Source: JBCBDX01 sp039822005 (GTDB lineage Bacteria > Pseudomonadota > Alphaproteobacteria > Rhizobiales > Rhizobiaceae). Taken from it: DNA of 64,000 nucleotides. Below, piece after piece: positions 33,798-42,562 of this stretch. The translations under genes and the position numbers were made by a program. Below the pieces are notes generated by a model. The model made no database searches, was not told the DNA's origin, and worked only from the letters and a program-made list of their open reading frames with translations. Every line of letters starts with the position of its first letter. The first letter of the stretch is position 1. The stretch covers positions 310,001 to 374,000 of the forward strand of contig JBCBMZ010000001.1 in the NCBI GenBank assembly GCA_039822005.1. The letters are read 5' to 3'.

Positions 33798-36017
33798 ATG
33801 TTGTTTTCGCGCAAAAAGAAAAAGCGGGTCGAGCCGCGCTTGGCATCACGCAATGATGGTGGGCTGGATGACCTGTCGCTAACCGCAGACGACAGGGTCT
33901 TGCCAAAGGGCAAACCTGCGCGCCCGACGGCAAAAAGAGCGACCTCGAACAAGCGGCGCAAGGTCAAAGCGGGGGTTCAAAACAAACAACCGCAAAATGC
34001 GCGCCGAACGGCGGGTAAAAAAAAGCGGCCAACGCGTGGCGGACGCCGCAGCCTGATCGGCGGTCTCTTCTACTGGTCCTTCATTACTTGCATTTGGGGC
34101 GGTATAGGCCTGGCAGGCGTCCTTGTGTACTACGCGGCGCAGTTGCCGTCGGCATCTACATGGGCTGTTCCGGACCGTCCGCCGAATGTTAAAATCGTGT
34201 CGACCAACGGCACCCTGATTGGTAACCGCGGCGCGACTGGCGGGCAGGCGCTCGGCCTACATGAGATGAGTCCTTACATTCCTCAGGCGGTCGTTGCGAT
34301 CGAAGACCGACGGTTTTTCAACCATGTCGGCTTCGATCCGCGGGGGTTTGCACGTGCCATGGCTGCCAATGTCGCCGCCGGGCGTCTAGTGCAGGGTGGA
34401 TCGACCCTTACACAGCAATTGGCCAAAAACCTTTTCCTCTCGGCAGACCGTACTGTAGGGCGCAAGGCCCAAGAAGTGCTGCTTGCGCTGTGGTTGGAGC
34501 AAAAATACTCCAAGGAACAAATCCTCGAAATGTACCTGAACCGCGTTTACTTCGGTTCCGGTGCCTATGGAGTTGAAGCCGCCGCACGGCGCTATTTCAA
34601 CAAATCCGCACGCGATGTGTCTTTGCCGGAAGCGGCCCTTTTGGCGGGTCTTCTCAAAGCACCATCGCGCTTGTCTCCCGCGCGAAATCCCGAAGGAGCA
34701 GAAGCGCGCGCACAACTTGTTTTGTCGGCGATGCGCGACCAAGGTCTTGTCTCTGATAGTGAAATGACAGCGGCGATGGCGCGCCACACAACGCGTGCCG
34801 CCCGATACTGGACCGGTTCTGAGCATTATGTGGCCGATGCCGTCATGGAGCAATTGCCTGATTTGATCGGCGGCATACAAGGCGATTTGATCGTCGACAC
34901 CACCGTTGATTTGGCGCTCCAAAAGTTTGCCGAAGGTGCCATTCGCGACTTGATTGCAGAGCACGGCAACGATCGCAAGGTCTCGCAGGGCGCACTGGTT
35001 TCCATCGATCAAACCGGTGCCGTGCGCGCGCTGGTTGGCGGTTATGACTATGCCAATTCGCAGTTTGATCGCGCCCGCGAAGCCAAACGACAACCGGGCT
35101 CGGCCTTCAAACCCTTTGTCTATATGGCAGCCATTGAGCAGGGCTTTACGCCATCGACCATCGTCAACGATGCGCCGGTACGGATTGGCAAATGGCAGCC
35201 TGAAAACTACAATGGAAAGTACTTTGGTGATGTGACGCTTTCGACAGCGCTTTCCAAATCGCTTAATTCGGTAGCGGCACGCTTGATGCAGAGTGTCGGG
35301 TCAGGCTCAGTCATTGAAGCTGCGGCCCGCCTTGGCATCGAATCGCGTCTTGATCCGAACGCCTCGTTGGCGCTCGGCACGTCAGAAGTTTCGCTTGTGG
35401 AGCTGACCTCTGCCTATACGACATTTGCCTCAGGTGGTTGGCGCAATCAGCACTATCTGATCAAGCGCGTTACCACGGCAGATGGCAAAGTGCTTTATGA
35501 GCATAAATCAGATCCTTGGCAGGCCATGTCGCCGCAAGTAGCGGGCATGATGAGCGCCATGATGCAAAAGACCGTCATGGAAGGAACAGCCACGCGCGCG
35601 CAATTTGGTCATCCAGCAGCTGGCAAAACAGGCACAACCCAAAACTCCAAGGACGCCTGGTTTGTCGGCTTCACCGCAAATCTGACAACTGGCGTCTGGT
35701 TCGGCAATGATGACAATACGCCAATGAAAAATGTTACGGGCGGATTTTTACCCGCCGAAGCCTGGAAACGATATATGGTTCGTGCCCATGAGGGTGTTCC
35801 TGTTGCCGACTTGCCTGGCTACATGCCGCAACCTCAATGGCTTAGCGGGCGACGTCCGCAAAATGGGATACCGTCGGAGCGGGCCGGTGACGGCTTCAAC
35901 TTTGGGTCCGCGCCTAATGCAGGCAACGGTGGGAATTTCCCGCCGCCGCCGGACCCGCAAACAACAGCTTCAACCGGTCAATCGCGTGGTATTGTTGACA
36001 TAATCTTGGGTCGCTGA
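33798..36017 (+). CDS. Class A penicillin-binding protein (bifunctional transglycosylase/transpeptidase)
   Basis: 739 residues. A very basic cytoplasmic N terminus (about 85 residues) leads to one membrane helix. The GT51 domain follows with VVAIEDRRFFNHVGFDPRG, GGSTLTQQLAKNLFL and YLNRVYFGSGAYGVEAAARR. The transpeptidase domain has the three active-site motifs PGSAFKPF (SxxK), SLN (SxN) and GKTGTT (KTG). It polymerises and cross-links peptidoglycan at the inner membrane outer face. The Pro/Gly-rich tail is poorly conserved. A CtrA-type box lies 61 bp upstream, which would fit cell-cycle-timed wall synthesis. Confidence 0.93.
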   Translation: MLFSRKKKKRVEPRLASRNDGGLDDLSLTADDRVLPKGKPARPTAKRATSNKRRKVKAGVQNKQPQNARRTAGKKKRPTRGGRRSLIGGLFYWSFITCIWGGIGLAGVLVYYAAQLPSASTWAVPDRPPNVKIVSTNGTLIGNRGATGGQALGLHEMSPYIPQAVVAIEDRRFFNHVGFDPRGFARAMAANVAAGRLVQGGSTLTQQLAKNLFLSADRTVGRKAQEVLLALWLEQKYSKEQILEMYLNRVYFGSGAYGVEAAARRYFNKSARDVSLPEAALLAGLLKAPSRLSPARNPEGAEARAQLVLSAMRDQGLVSDSEMTAAMARHTTRAARYWTGSEHYVADAVMEQLPDLIGGIQGDLIVDTTVDLALQKFAEGAIRDLIAEHGNDRKVSQGALVSIDQTGAVRALVGGYDYANSQFDRAREAKRQPGSAFKPFVYMAAIEQGFTPSTIVNDAPVRIGKWQPENYNGKYFGDVTLSTALSKSLNSVAARLMQSVGSGSVIEAAARLGIESRLDPNASLALGTSEVSLVELTSAYTTFASGGWRNQHYLIKRVTTADGKVLYEHKSDPWQAMSPQVAGMMSAMMQKTVMEGTATRAQFGHPAAGKTGTTQNSKDAWFVGFTANLTTGVWFGNDDNTPMKNVTGGFLPAEAWKRYMVRAHEGVPVADLPGYMPQPQWLSGRRPQNGIPSERAGDGFNFGSAPNAGNGGNFPPPPDPQTTASTGQSRGIVDIILGR

Positions 36018-36142
36018 AGCAGTTGTTCCCAGGGTGCGCGCGCCGCATCAAAACCCCAAAATCACCTTAGAAACGGCTTATTTTTTGGAAAGCTTGTGCG
36101 TGTCGCAAGGCCAATTTTGAAAGCTGGATCTGAAGGTTTATT

Positions 36143-37366
36143 ATGTCTCGGCAAGCAAAGAATGCCGTGTGTGTTTTTTTGTTCGTCACCATTGTGGCGC
36201 TCTTACTCTATACACAGCGCCTTATCGGTTTGGCGACCGCTGCATGGGTCGGGGATCTTAAGGCCTTTTCGCAAACCGACTTTGTGAATAATTGGTTTGC
36301 TGTGAAGCTTGCATCTCAAGGGAAGTTACCACTTATTTTTGATTTCCAGGCCTATTTCGCTGAGCTGAAGCTAGAGTTTGGTGATGATGTCGACCAACGC
36401 GCATGGTCATACCCGCCTCACTTTTTGTTACTGCTTTTGCCGCTAGGCAGTTTCGAGCTCGTAACTGCTGCTATTGTCTATCAGCTGTCCGGTTTCTTGT
36501 TCTTCATCTTCTCGGTATGGGCTCTGATCCGTCAATTCAAACCCGATGATGTTCAAACACCAGCTCTCGTCCTTTCTCTCTCGCTGGCACCTTATTGCTT
36601 GCTTCAGTTGGCGGCCATGCAAAACGGTTTCTGGTTTTCCGGCTTGATGCTGCTCGGATTCGCCCATGCAGGCACCAGACCGGTGGCGGCGGGCTTGTGT
36701 TTCGCGATGCTCACAACCAAGCCGCAGCTCGGCATCCTGATCCCTTTTTTTCTGATGTTTTCCGGCTATTGGCGGACGATCGTGTTTACGATCATCTGGA
36801 CCAGCCTGCTCTTGTTGGCCACGGGTTTGACCTTTGGCTTTGATGTTTTGCTTCTTTATTTGACCGGTACCGCTCCCTCACAAGCGGGGGTTTTGACAAA
36901 CTGGAACGGAGTGTTCCTCTATATGATGCCTAGCCTGATCGCGTCCTTGCGCATCATGGGGCTGGGTTCACAAACGGCTGTTGCACTTTACGTCTTATGG
37001 TTCGCGATCTTGATCGGGCCCGTGCTTTGGTTGATTTGGAAAACAAGCGATCCATTGCAACGGGTCTTTGCTTCCGTGTGCGGGACATTTGTTCTAACAC
37101 CCTACTCATTCTCCTATGATATGGGCGCGTTATGTGCGGTCGCAGTGTTATTGGCATTATCTGAAATCGGGCGTCCGAAAGCTTCCATGGCGCTGGCGCT
37201 GTTGGCCGCGCTTCCTGCCCTGATATTGCCGCTCTCGCTGACCCATTTGCCATTTGTGCCACTCATATTACTGTCTGCTATTGTGTGGTTCATTCTCCGA
37301 AATGCCAAAAATACCGGCCAGCTCAATCCTCCCTCGTCAGCGTCATTGGCTGGTAAATTGGCATAG
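36143..37366 (+). CDS. GT87-like polytopic membrane glycosyltransferase
   Basis: 407 residues with about ten hydrophobic segments. The first loop has SQTDFVNNWFAVKLASQGK, with the acidic residue typical of GT-C enzymes, then WSYPPHFLLLLLPLG and LTTKPQLGILIPFFLMFSGY, which recur in the DUF2029/GT87 family. Characterised members are polyprenyl-phosphate-mannose-dependent mannosyltransferases. GDP-mannose synthesis is encoded nearby at 26.3 kb, so a mannosyl donor is plausible but not shown. The start has GAAGG upstream. Confidence 0.78.
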   Translation: MSRQAKNAVCVFLFVTIVALLLYTQRLIGLATAAWVGDLKAFSQTDFVNNWFAVKLASQGKLPLIFDFQAYFAELKLEFGDDVDQRAWSYPPHFLLLLLPLGSFELVTAAIVYQLSGFLFFIFSVWALIRQFKPDDVQTPALVLSLSLAPYCLLQLAAMQNGFWFSGLMLLGFAHAGTRPVAAGLCFAMLTTKPQLGILIPFFLMFSGYWRTIVFTIIWTSLLLLATGLTFGFDVLLLYLTGTAPSQAGVLTNWNGVFLYMMPSLIASLRIMGLGSQTAVALYVLWFAILIGPVLWLIWKTSDPLQRVFASVCGTFVLTPYSFSYDMGALCAVAVLLALSEIGRPKASMALALLAALPALILPLSLTHLPFVPLILLSAIVWFILRNAKNTGQLNPPSSASLAGKLA

Positions 37367-37395
37367 TGCACCAACACTTTTCTGTGACTGGCAGT

Positions 37396-37424
37396 CTTGC
37401 ACGCATTGCGGTGGCTACTTATAT
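37396..37424 (+). promoter_or_regulatory. Sigma-32 (RpoH)-type heat-shock promoter of dnaK
   Basis: CTTG at 37396-37399, an 18-bp spacer and CTTATAT at 37418-37424 match the alphaproteobacterial RpoH pattern CTTG-N17/18-CYTATnT. It lies 127 bp before the dnaK start. Confidence 0.72.
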
Positions 37425-37550
37425 CGCCCGCAGCTTGGGGATTGCGGCCGAACGAGCGGCTCAAACCCCTAATCCAATAAAGCCGCAAGGGTTCCGCGCA
37501 ATCGAACGCCATAACGGGTCGGCGCGGTCTGCTAGAAGAAGAGGTATAAA

Positions 37551-39497
37551 ATGGCAAAAGTAATCGGGATCGACCTCGGGACTACCAACTCCTGTGTCGC
37601 CGTCATGGACGGTAAGGACGCAAAGGTCATTGAAAATGCCGAAGGTGCGCGCACAACCCCCTCTATGGTCGCTTTCCCGGATGATGGCGAGCGTCTGGTC
37701 GGTGAACCTGCCAAGCGCCAGGCCGTGACAAATCCGGAAAATACATTGTTTGCCGTCAAGCGCCTGATCGGTCGTCGCTACGACGATCCGACTGTCGCCA
37801 AAGACAAGGGCATGGTTTCCTACCAGATCGTTGAAGGCAAAAACGGTGATGCTTGGGTGGAAGCCGGCGGCGAAAAGCGCTCCCCTGCTGAAGTTTCTGC
37901 GATGGTTCTTCAAAAGATGAAGGAAACCGCGGAAGCCTATTTGGGCGAGAAAGTCGAGCAGGCGGTCATCACGGTCCCTGCATATTTTAACGATGCTCAG
38001 CGTCAGGCCACGAAAGATGCCGGCAAGATCGCAGGCCTTGAAGTCCTCCGGATTATCAACGAGCCGACGGCGGCAGCGCTTGCCTATGGCCTCGACAAAA
38101 GCGATGGACGCACAATTGCCGTGTACGACCTTGGTGGCGGCACGTTCGACGTATCGATCCTTGAGATTGGCGACGGCGTATTCGAAGTAAAATCGACCAA
38201 TGGCGACACGTTCCTTGGTGGTGAAGATTTTGATATGCGTTTGGTGGAATATCTGGCGGCTGAGTTCAAAAAGGAAAACGGTCTTGATCTGCGCGCTGAC
38301 AACATGGCGCTGCAGCGTCTGAAAAAAGCGGCTGAGAAAGCCAAGATTGAACTTTCTTCAACGTCTCAGACCGAGATCAATGAGCCGTTTATCTCAATGG
38401 ATCCTGAGACGCGCCAGCCATTACACCTGGTTATGAAGCTGAGCCGGGCGAAGTTTGAAAGCCTGGTTGATGACTTGATCAAGCGTACCGTCAAACCGAT
38501 GGAAGCGGCGTTGAAAGATGCTGGCATCAAGGCCGGTGAAGTTGACGAGGTCGTTCTGGTCGGCGGTATGACCCGCATGCCAAAGGTTCAAGAAACGGTG
38601 AAGAACTTCTTCGGCCGTGAGCCTCACAAGGGTGTTAACCCTGATGAAGTTGTGGCCATGGGCGCTGCTATCCAGGGCGGTGTTTTGCAGGGCGATGTCA
38701 AAGACGTTCTCCTGCTCGACGTGACCCCGTTGTCACTTGGCATTGAAACGCTGGGCGGCGTGTTTACACGCCTGATTGACCGCAACACCACAATCCCGAC
38801 GAAGAAGTCGCAAACCTTCTCCACCGCTGACGACAATCAGGCAGCTGTGACTATCCGCGTCGGTCAGGGTGAGCGCGAAATGTTTGGCGACAACAAGTTG
38901 CTGGGCCAATTCGATCTCGTCGGTATTCCGCCGGCACCGCGCGGCGTACCGCAAATTGAAGTGACGTTCGACATCGACGCCAACGGCATCGTGAATGTGA
39001 AAGCGCAGGACAAAGGCACCGGCAAGGAGCACGAGATCCGCATTCAGGCCTCCGGTGGTTTGTCAGACGATGAGATCGATCAAATGGTCAAGGATGCTGA
39101 GGCCAACGCCGAAGTGGACAAAAAGCGTCGCGAGACGGTGGAAGCCAAGAACCAGGCAGAAAGTCTGATCGATTCAACCGAAAAGTCCCTGTCTGAACAT
39201 GGCGACAAGGTAGAGGCTGAAGACAAGCAGGCTATTGAAGATGCCGTTGCTGCGTTGAAAGAGGAGGTCGAAAAAGAAGAGGCCGACGGCGATGCGATCA
39301 CCGCCAAAACGCAAGAGTTGGCGCAAGCTTCCATGAAGCTTGGTCAGGCCATCTATGAAGCCACGCAGGCTGAGGAAAACGCAGCCGCTGCGGCTGACGC
39401 AGCTGCCGATGCTGCGGCAGATGCCGGTGATGATGTTGTTGACGCCGATTTCGAAGAAATCGACGACGACGATGAAGATCAGAAAAAATCTGCCTGA
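37551..39497 (+). CDS. dnaK: Molecular chaperone DnaK (Hsp70)
   Basis: 648 residues. The N-terminal ATPase has VIGIDLGTTNSCVAVMDG, VYDLGGGTFDVSI and VLVGGMTRMPKVQ. The substrate-binding domain follows, and a lid ends in the acidic EEIDDDDED. DnaK binds exposed hydrophobic segments and cycles ATP with DnaJ and GrpE. An AAGAGG ribosome-binding site precedes ATG 37551. An RpoH-type promoter lies upstream and dnaJ 75 bp downstream. Confidence 0.98.
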   Translation: MAKVIGIDLGTTNSCVAVMDGKDAKVIENAEGARTTPSMVAFPDDGERLVGEPAKRQAVTNPENTLFAVKRLIGRRYDDPTVAKDKGMVSYQIVEGKNGDAWVEAGGEKRSPAEVSAMVLQKMKETAEAYLGEKVEQAVITVPAYFNDAQRQATKDAGKIAGLEVLRIINEPTAAALAYGLDKSDGRTIAVYDLGGGTFDVSILEIGDGVFEVKSTNGDTFLGGEDFDMRLVEYLAAEFKKENGLDLRADNMALQRLKKAAEKAKIELSSTSQTEINEPFISMDPETRQPLHLVMKLSRAKFESLVDDLIKRTVKPMEAALKDAGIKAGEVDEVVLVGGMTRMPKVQETVKNFFGREPHKGVNPDEVVAMGAAIQGGVLQGDVKDVLLLDVTPLSLGIETLGGVFTRLIDRNTTIPTKKSQTFSTADDNQAAVTIRVGQGEREMFGDNKLLGQFDLVGIPPAPRGVPQIEVTFDIDANGIVNVKAQDKGTGKEHEIRIQASGGLSDDEIDQMVKDAEANAEVDKKRRETVEAKNQAESLIDSTEKSLSEHGDKVEAEDKQAIEDAVAALKEEVEKEEADGDAITAKTQELAQASMKLGQAIYEATQAEENAAAAADAAADAAADAGDDVVDADFEEIDDDDEDQKKSA

Positions 39498-39545
39498 TCA
39501 GGCATGAAATTGCCCGCGGTTTGCTTCTAATCGGAGCGCGGGCAA
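39491..39545. repeat. Two inverted repeats between dnaK and dnaJ
   Basis: A perfect 14-bp palindrome TGCCTGATCAGGCA (39491-39504) covers the dnaK stop. Perfect arms TTGCCCGCG (39510-39518) and CGCGGGCAA (39537-39545) follow, with no T-run on the plus strand. The hairpins could trim or stabilise the dnaK message and lower dnaJ expression. This is inference. Confidence 0.5.
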
Positions 39546-39572
39546 AACCTACCTTCGGGGATCATCGGTCCG

Positions 39573-40718
39573 ATGGCCAAAGCAGACTTCTACGAGACAT
39601 TGGGTGTGGCCAAGGGTGCCGATGATGGTGCGCTGAAAAGTGCGTACCGGAAAATGGCTATGAAATATCACCCGGACAAGAATCCGGGCGATGCTGCCGC
39701 CGAACAAAAGTTCAAAGAAGTCAACGAAGCCTACGAAACGCTCAAAGACCCCCAAAAGCGGGCGGCTTATGATCGCTTCGGTCATGCAGCATTCGAGCAA
39801 GGCGGAATGGGCGGTGGTAATCCGTTTGGCGGGGCTGCGGGCGCGGGCGGGTTTTCTGACATTTTTGAAGATATCTTTGGCGAGATGATGGGCGGTGCAG
39901 CCCGAGGTCGGCGCCAAACTTCCGGAGGACGTGAACGCGGCGCCGATCTTCGCTACAATCTGGAAATCTCGCTTGAAGAGAGCTTTATCGGAAAAACCGC
40001 ACAAATCCGTGTCCCCACATCTAAAACCTGCGACACCTGTAGCGGCTCCGGCGCAAAGCCCGGGTCAAAGCCGACGACATGCACCAGCTGTAATGGCGTG
40101 GGTAGGGTCCGTGCGGCGCAAGGCTTCTTCTCCATTGAGCGCACCTGCCCGACCTGTAACGGGCGCGGCGAGATCATCAGCGATCCCTGTACCCCTTGTA
40201 ACGGCCAAGGCCGTGTGACCGAGGAGCGTTCATTGTCGGTCAATATCCCTGCGGGCATCGAGGACGGCACCCGCATTCGTTTGGCGGGTGAGGGCGAAGC
40301 CGGATTTAGGGGTGGGCCGGCAGGTGACCTCTACATATTTATCTCGATCAACCCGCACGAATTTTTTCAGCGCGATGGCTCGGATCTTTTCTGCAAAGTA
40401 CCACTGTCCATGACAACAGCGGCGCTTGGCGGGTCGTTTGAAGTGACGACGCTTGATGGCACACAAACCCGCGTCAAAGTGCCCGATGGCACCCAGTCCG
40501 GCAAGCAATTCCGCTTGAAAGGCAAGGGCATGCCCGTCATGCGCCAGTCAGTAATGGGCGATCTGTATATCCAGATCAGCGTGGAAACACCGCAAAACCT
40601 GTCCAAACGTCAGCGGGACCTGCTGCAAGAGTTTGATGAAATCTCGGCCAAGGAAAATTCACCGCAATCGTCCGGTTTCTTCAACCGCATGAAAGACTTT
40701 TTCACGCCAGGTGATTGA
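39573..40718 (+). CDS. dnaJ: Co-chaperone DnaJ (Hsp40, type I)
   Basis: 381 residues. The J domain includes the HPD tripeptide in MKYHPDKNPGD, followed by a Gly/Phe-rich linker. The zinc-binding region has four repeats, CDTCSGSG, CTSCNGVG, CPTCNGRG and CTPCNGQG. The C-terminal substrate-binding domain is complete. DnaJ delivers clients to DnaK and stimulates its ATPase. It lies 75 bp downstream of dnaK behind a strong hairpin. Confidence 0.97.
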   Translation: MAKADFYETLGVAKGADDGALKSAYRKMAMKYHPDKNPGDAAAEQKFKEVNEAYETLKDPQKRAAYDRFGHAAFEQGGMGGGNPFGGAAGAGGFSDIFEDIFGEMMGGAARGRRQTSGGRERGADLRYNLEISLEESFIGKTAQIRVPTSKTCDTCSGSGAKPGSKPTTCTSCNGVGRVRAAQGFFSIERTCPTCNGRGEIISDPCTPCNGQGRVTEERSLSVNIPAGIEDGTRIRLAGEGEAGFRGGPAGDLYIFISINPHEFFQRDGSDLFCKVPLSMTTAALGGSFEVTTLDGTQTRVKVPDGTQSGKQFRLKGKGMPVMRQSVMGDLYIQISVETPQNLSKRQRDLLQEFDEISAKENSPQSSGFFNRMKDFFTPGD

Positions 40719-40775
40719 TGGGTAGCCGTCATCTAAACACGCGTTACATCAAACAATCAACGGTTGGAAAATCTC

Positions 40776-41342
40776 ATGAAATTCATGATCTTTGCCGGAT
40801 CGACCCGCGCCGGTTCCCTTAATGTAAAACTCGCCAAGGCGGCGATGAAGGTGCTGGCGGAAGCAGGGGCTGAAACCACCTACATCAATCTGGACGATTA
40901 CCCGCTACCGATATTTGACGAAGACCTGAAATCTGAAAAGGGCATTCCGGCAAACGCGACAAAGCTTGCCCAAACGGTCACAGCCCATGACGGGCTATTT
41001 GTTGCTTCGCCAGAGTATAATTCATCAGTCTCGCCACTTTTGAAAAACACCATTGACTGGCTTAGCGTTATCAGCAGCAAGCCCAAGCCGTTTCCCGGGA
41101 TCACGGTGGCATTAGGCGCTGCTTCCCCCGGTACCCTTGGCGGCGTTCGAGGCCTTTATCATTTGCGTGCAATCCTTATGAATGTGGGGGCGCAAGTGAT
41201 CACCGAGCAGTCAATAGTACCCCGGGCAAAGGAAGCTTTTGACGAAGAGGGCCATGTGACCGATGAACGCACATTGTCGTTCCTCAAGGCAACTTGTCGC
41301 TCGCTCATGGAACTCGCCTTGGTGGGAAGTGGTTGGGATTAA
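40776..41342 (+). CDS. NADPH-dependent FMN reductase family protein
   Basis: 188 residues from ATG 40776 (MKFMIFAGSTRAGSLNVKLA). FAGSTRAGS is the flavodoxin-like phosphate-binding loop and VASPEYNSSVSPLLKNTIDW is the family signature. Members reduce FMN, quinones or azo compounds with NAD(P)H. The physiological substrate is not known. ATG 40764 is possible, but TGGA at a better spacing favours 40776. No operon partner is evident. Confidence 0.87.
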   Translation: MKFMIFAGSTRAGSLNVKLAKAAMKVLAEAGAETTYINLDDYPLPIFDEDLKSEKGIPANATKLAQTVTAHDGLFVASPEYNSSVSPLLKNTIDWLSVISSKPKPFPGITVALGAASPGTLGGVRGLYHLRAILMNVGAQVITEQSIVPRAKEAFDEEGHVTDERTLSFLKATCRSLMELALVGSGWD

Positions 41343-41390
41343 GTCAAAAACTCGATTGCGGGTTTTCATTGCGCATGCCAAATCCGGCTT

Positions 41391-42089
41391 ATGGAAAACA
41401 ATGTCGCCAACCAACGCCTGATTGTCGCGCTGGATGTACCCAGCGTGCTGGATGCCTCAACGATCATCGCCACTCTTGGCGGTACGATAAGCTTCTACAA
41501 GATAGGACATCAGTTGGGTTTTGCCGGCGGGCTGACTTTGATCCCCGAATTGAAGGCCGCCGGCAAGTCGGTATTTCTCGATATGAAGCTGTTGGATATC
41601 GATAACACGATCGAAAAAGGCGTTGAGAGCATCGTCAAGCTCGGAGTTGATATGCTGACTATTCATGCCTATCCAAGAGCCATGGCCGCGGCGGTAAAGG
41701 CAGCTAAAGGCTCGCACCTTTGTCTGCTCGGCGTGACGGTCCTGACCTCGATGGATGCGCAAGACCTTGGCGAGGCCGGCTATCAGATGGATCCTCTTTC
41801 ACTGGTGAAACGACGCGCGCAGCAGGCACGCGACGCCGGTATGGGCGGCATAGTGTGTTCTGCAGCCGAAGCGCAAACCGTGCGCAACATTGCCGGACCC
41901 GATATGGCGGTGGTGACGCCGGGCATCCGCCCGGCGGGCGCTGCGGTCAATGATCAAAAACGGGTTGTTGCGCCGCGTGATGCCATTCAGGCCGGGGCGT
42001 CTCATCTCGTCGTCGGGCGTCCGATTACAGCTGCCAGTGAGCCGGTCGCCGCCGCTCAGGCCATCCTTTCTGAAATTGAACAGACCTGA
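41391..42089 (+). CDS. pyrF: Orotidine 5'-phosphate decarboxylase
   Basis: 232 residues. The catalytic segment VFLDMKLLDIDNTIEKGV supplies the Asp-Lys-Asp network, and LIVALDVPS, LTSMDAQDLGEAG, VTPGIRPAG and HLVVGRPIT are family motifs. It converts OMP to UMP in the last step of pyrimidine synthesis. The DUF1330 gene follows after 24 bp, so the two may be cotranscribed. In many Rhizobiales pyrF is likewise near dnaJ. Confidence 0.95.
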   Translation: MENNVANQRLIVALDVPSVLDASTIIATLGGTISFYKIGHQLGFAGGLTLIPELKAAGKSVFLDMKLLDIDNTIEKGVESIVKLGVDMLTIHAYPRAMAAAVKAAKGSHLCLLGVTVLTSMDAQDLGEAGYQMDPLSLVKRRAQQARDAGMGGIVCSAAEAQTVRNIAGPDMAVVTPGIRPAGAAVNDQKRVVAPRDAIQAGASHLVVGRPITAASEPVAAAQAILSEIEQT

Positions 42090-42113
42090 CCACGCTTGAA
42101 GGAGGACATGACC

Positions 42114-42404
42114 ATGGCAAAAGGTTATTGGATCGCCCGTATTTCCGCCCACACACCGGAGCGGTATGAGGAATATAAGGAACTGGCCGGACCTGCCTAC
42201 GATGATTTCGGCGCCAAGTTTTTGGTGCGTGGCGGGCGTTTTGATGTGTCGGAAGGGGATGCACGCGACCGCAACGTCATTATCGAGTTCCCCACCTATC
42301 AAGCGGCGCTCGATTGCTACAATAGCGAGCAATACGCCAAAGCAAGGGCGGTACGCCAAGCCATTTCTGACGGTGAATTGATCGTCATTGAGGGCGCCGA
42401 CTAG
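42114..42404 (+). CDS. DUF1330 family protein
   Basis: 96 residues. KGYWIARISAHTPERYEEYK, GAKFLVRGGRFDVSEGD, VIIEFPTYQAALDCYNSEQY and ARAVRQAISDGELIVIEG are the DUF1330 pattern, a ferredoxin-like dimeric fold of unknown role. ATG 42114 is chosen because GGAGG ends 8 bp upstream. ATG 42108 would be too close. It probably sits behind pyrF in one transcript. Confidence 0.88.
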   Translation: MAKGYWIARISAHTPERYEEYKELAGPAYDDFGAKFLVRGGRFDVSEGDARDRNVIIEFPTYQAALDCYNSEQYAKARAVRQAISDGELIVIEGAD

Positions 42405-42562
42405 GTCCGAAAGACCTTGAAATTGCCCCTAAAGAGTGTTGATTGCCTCGATACCGCGCTTTCCGCGCATGGATTAACTGTGCTACTGCCACTTAAATAT
42501 AATTGTTTTGCCTTGTTGGCGCGGTAATTTGCCTCAAAAATATTGAGATTGGGATAAGCAAT

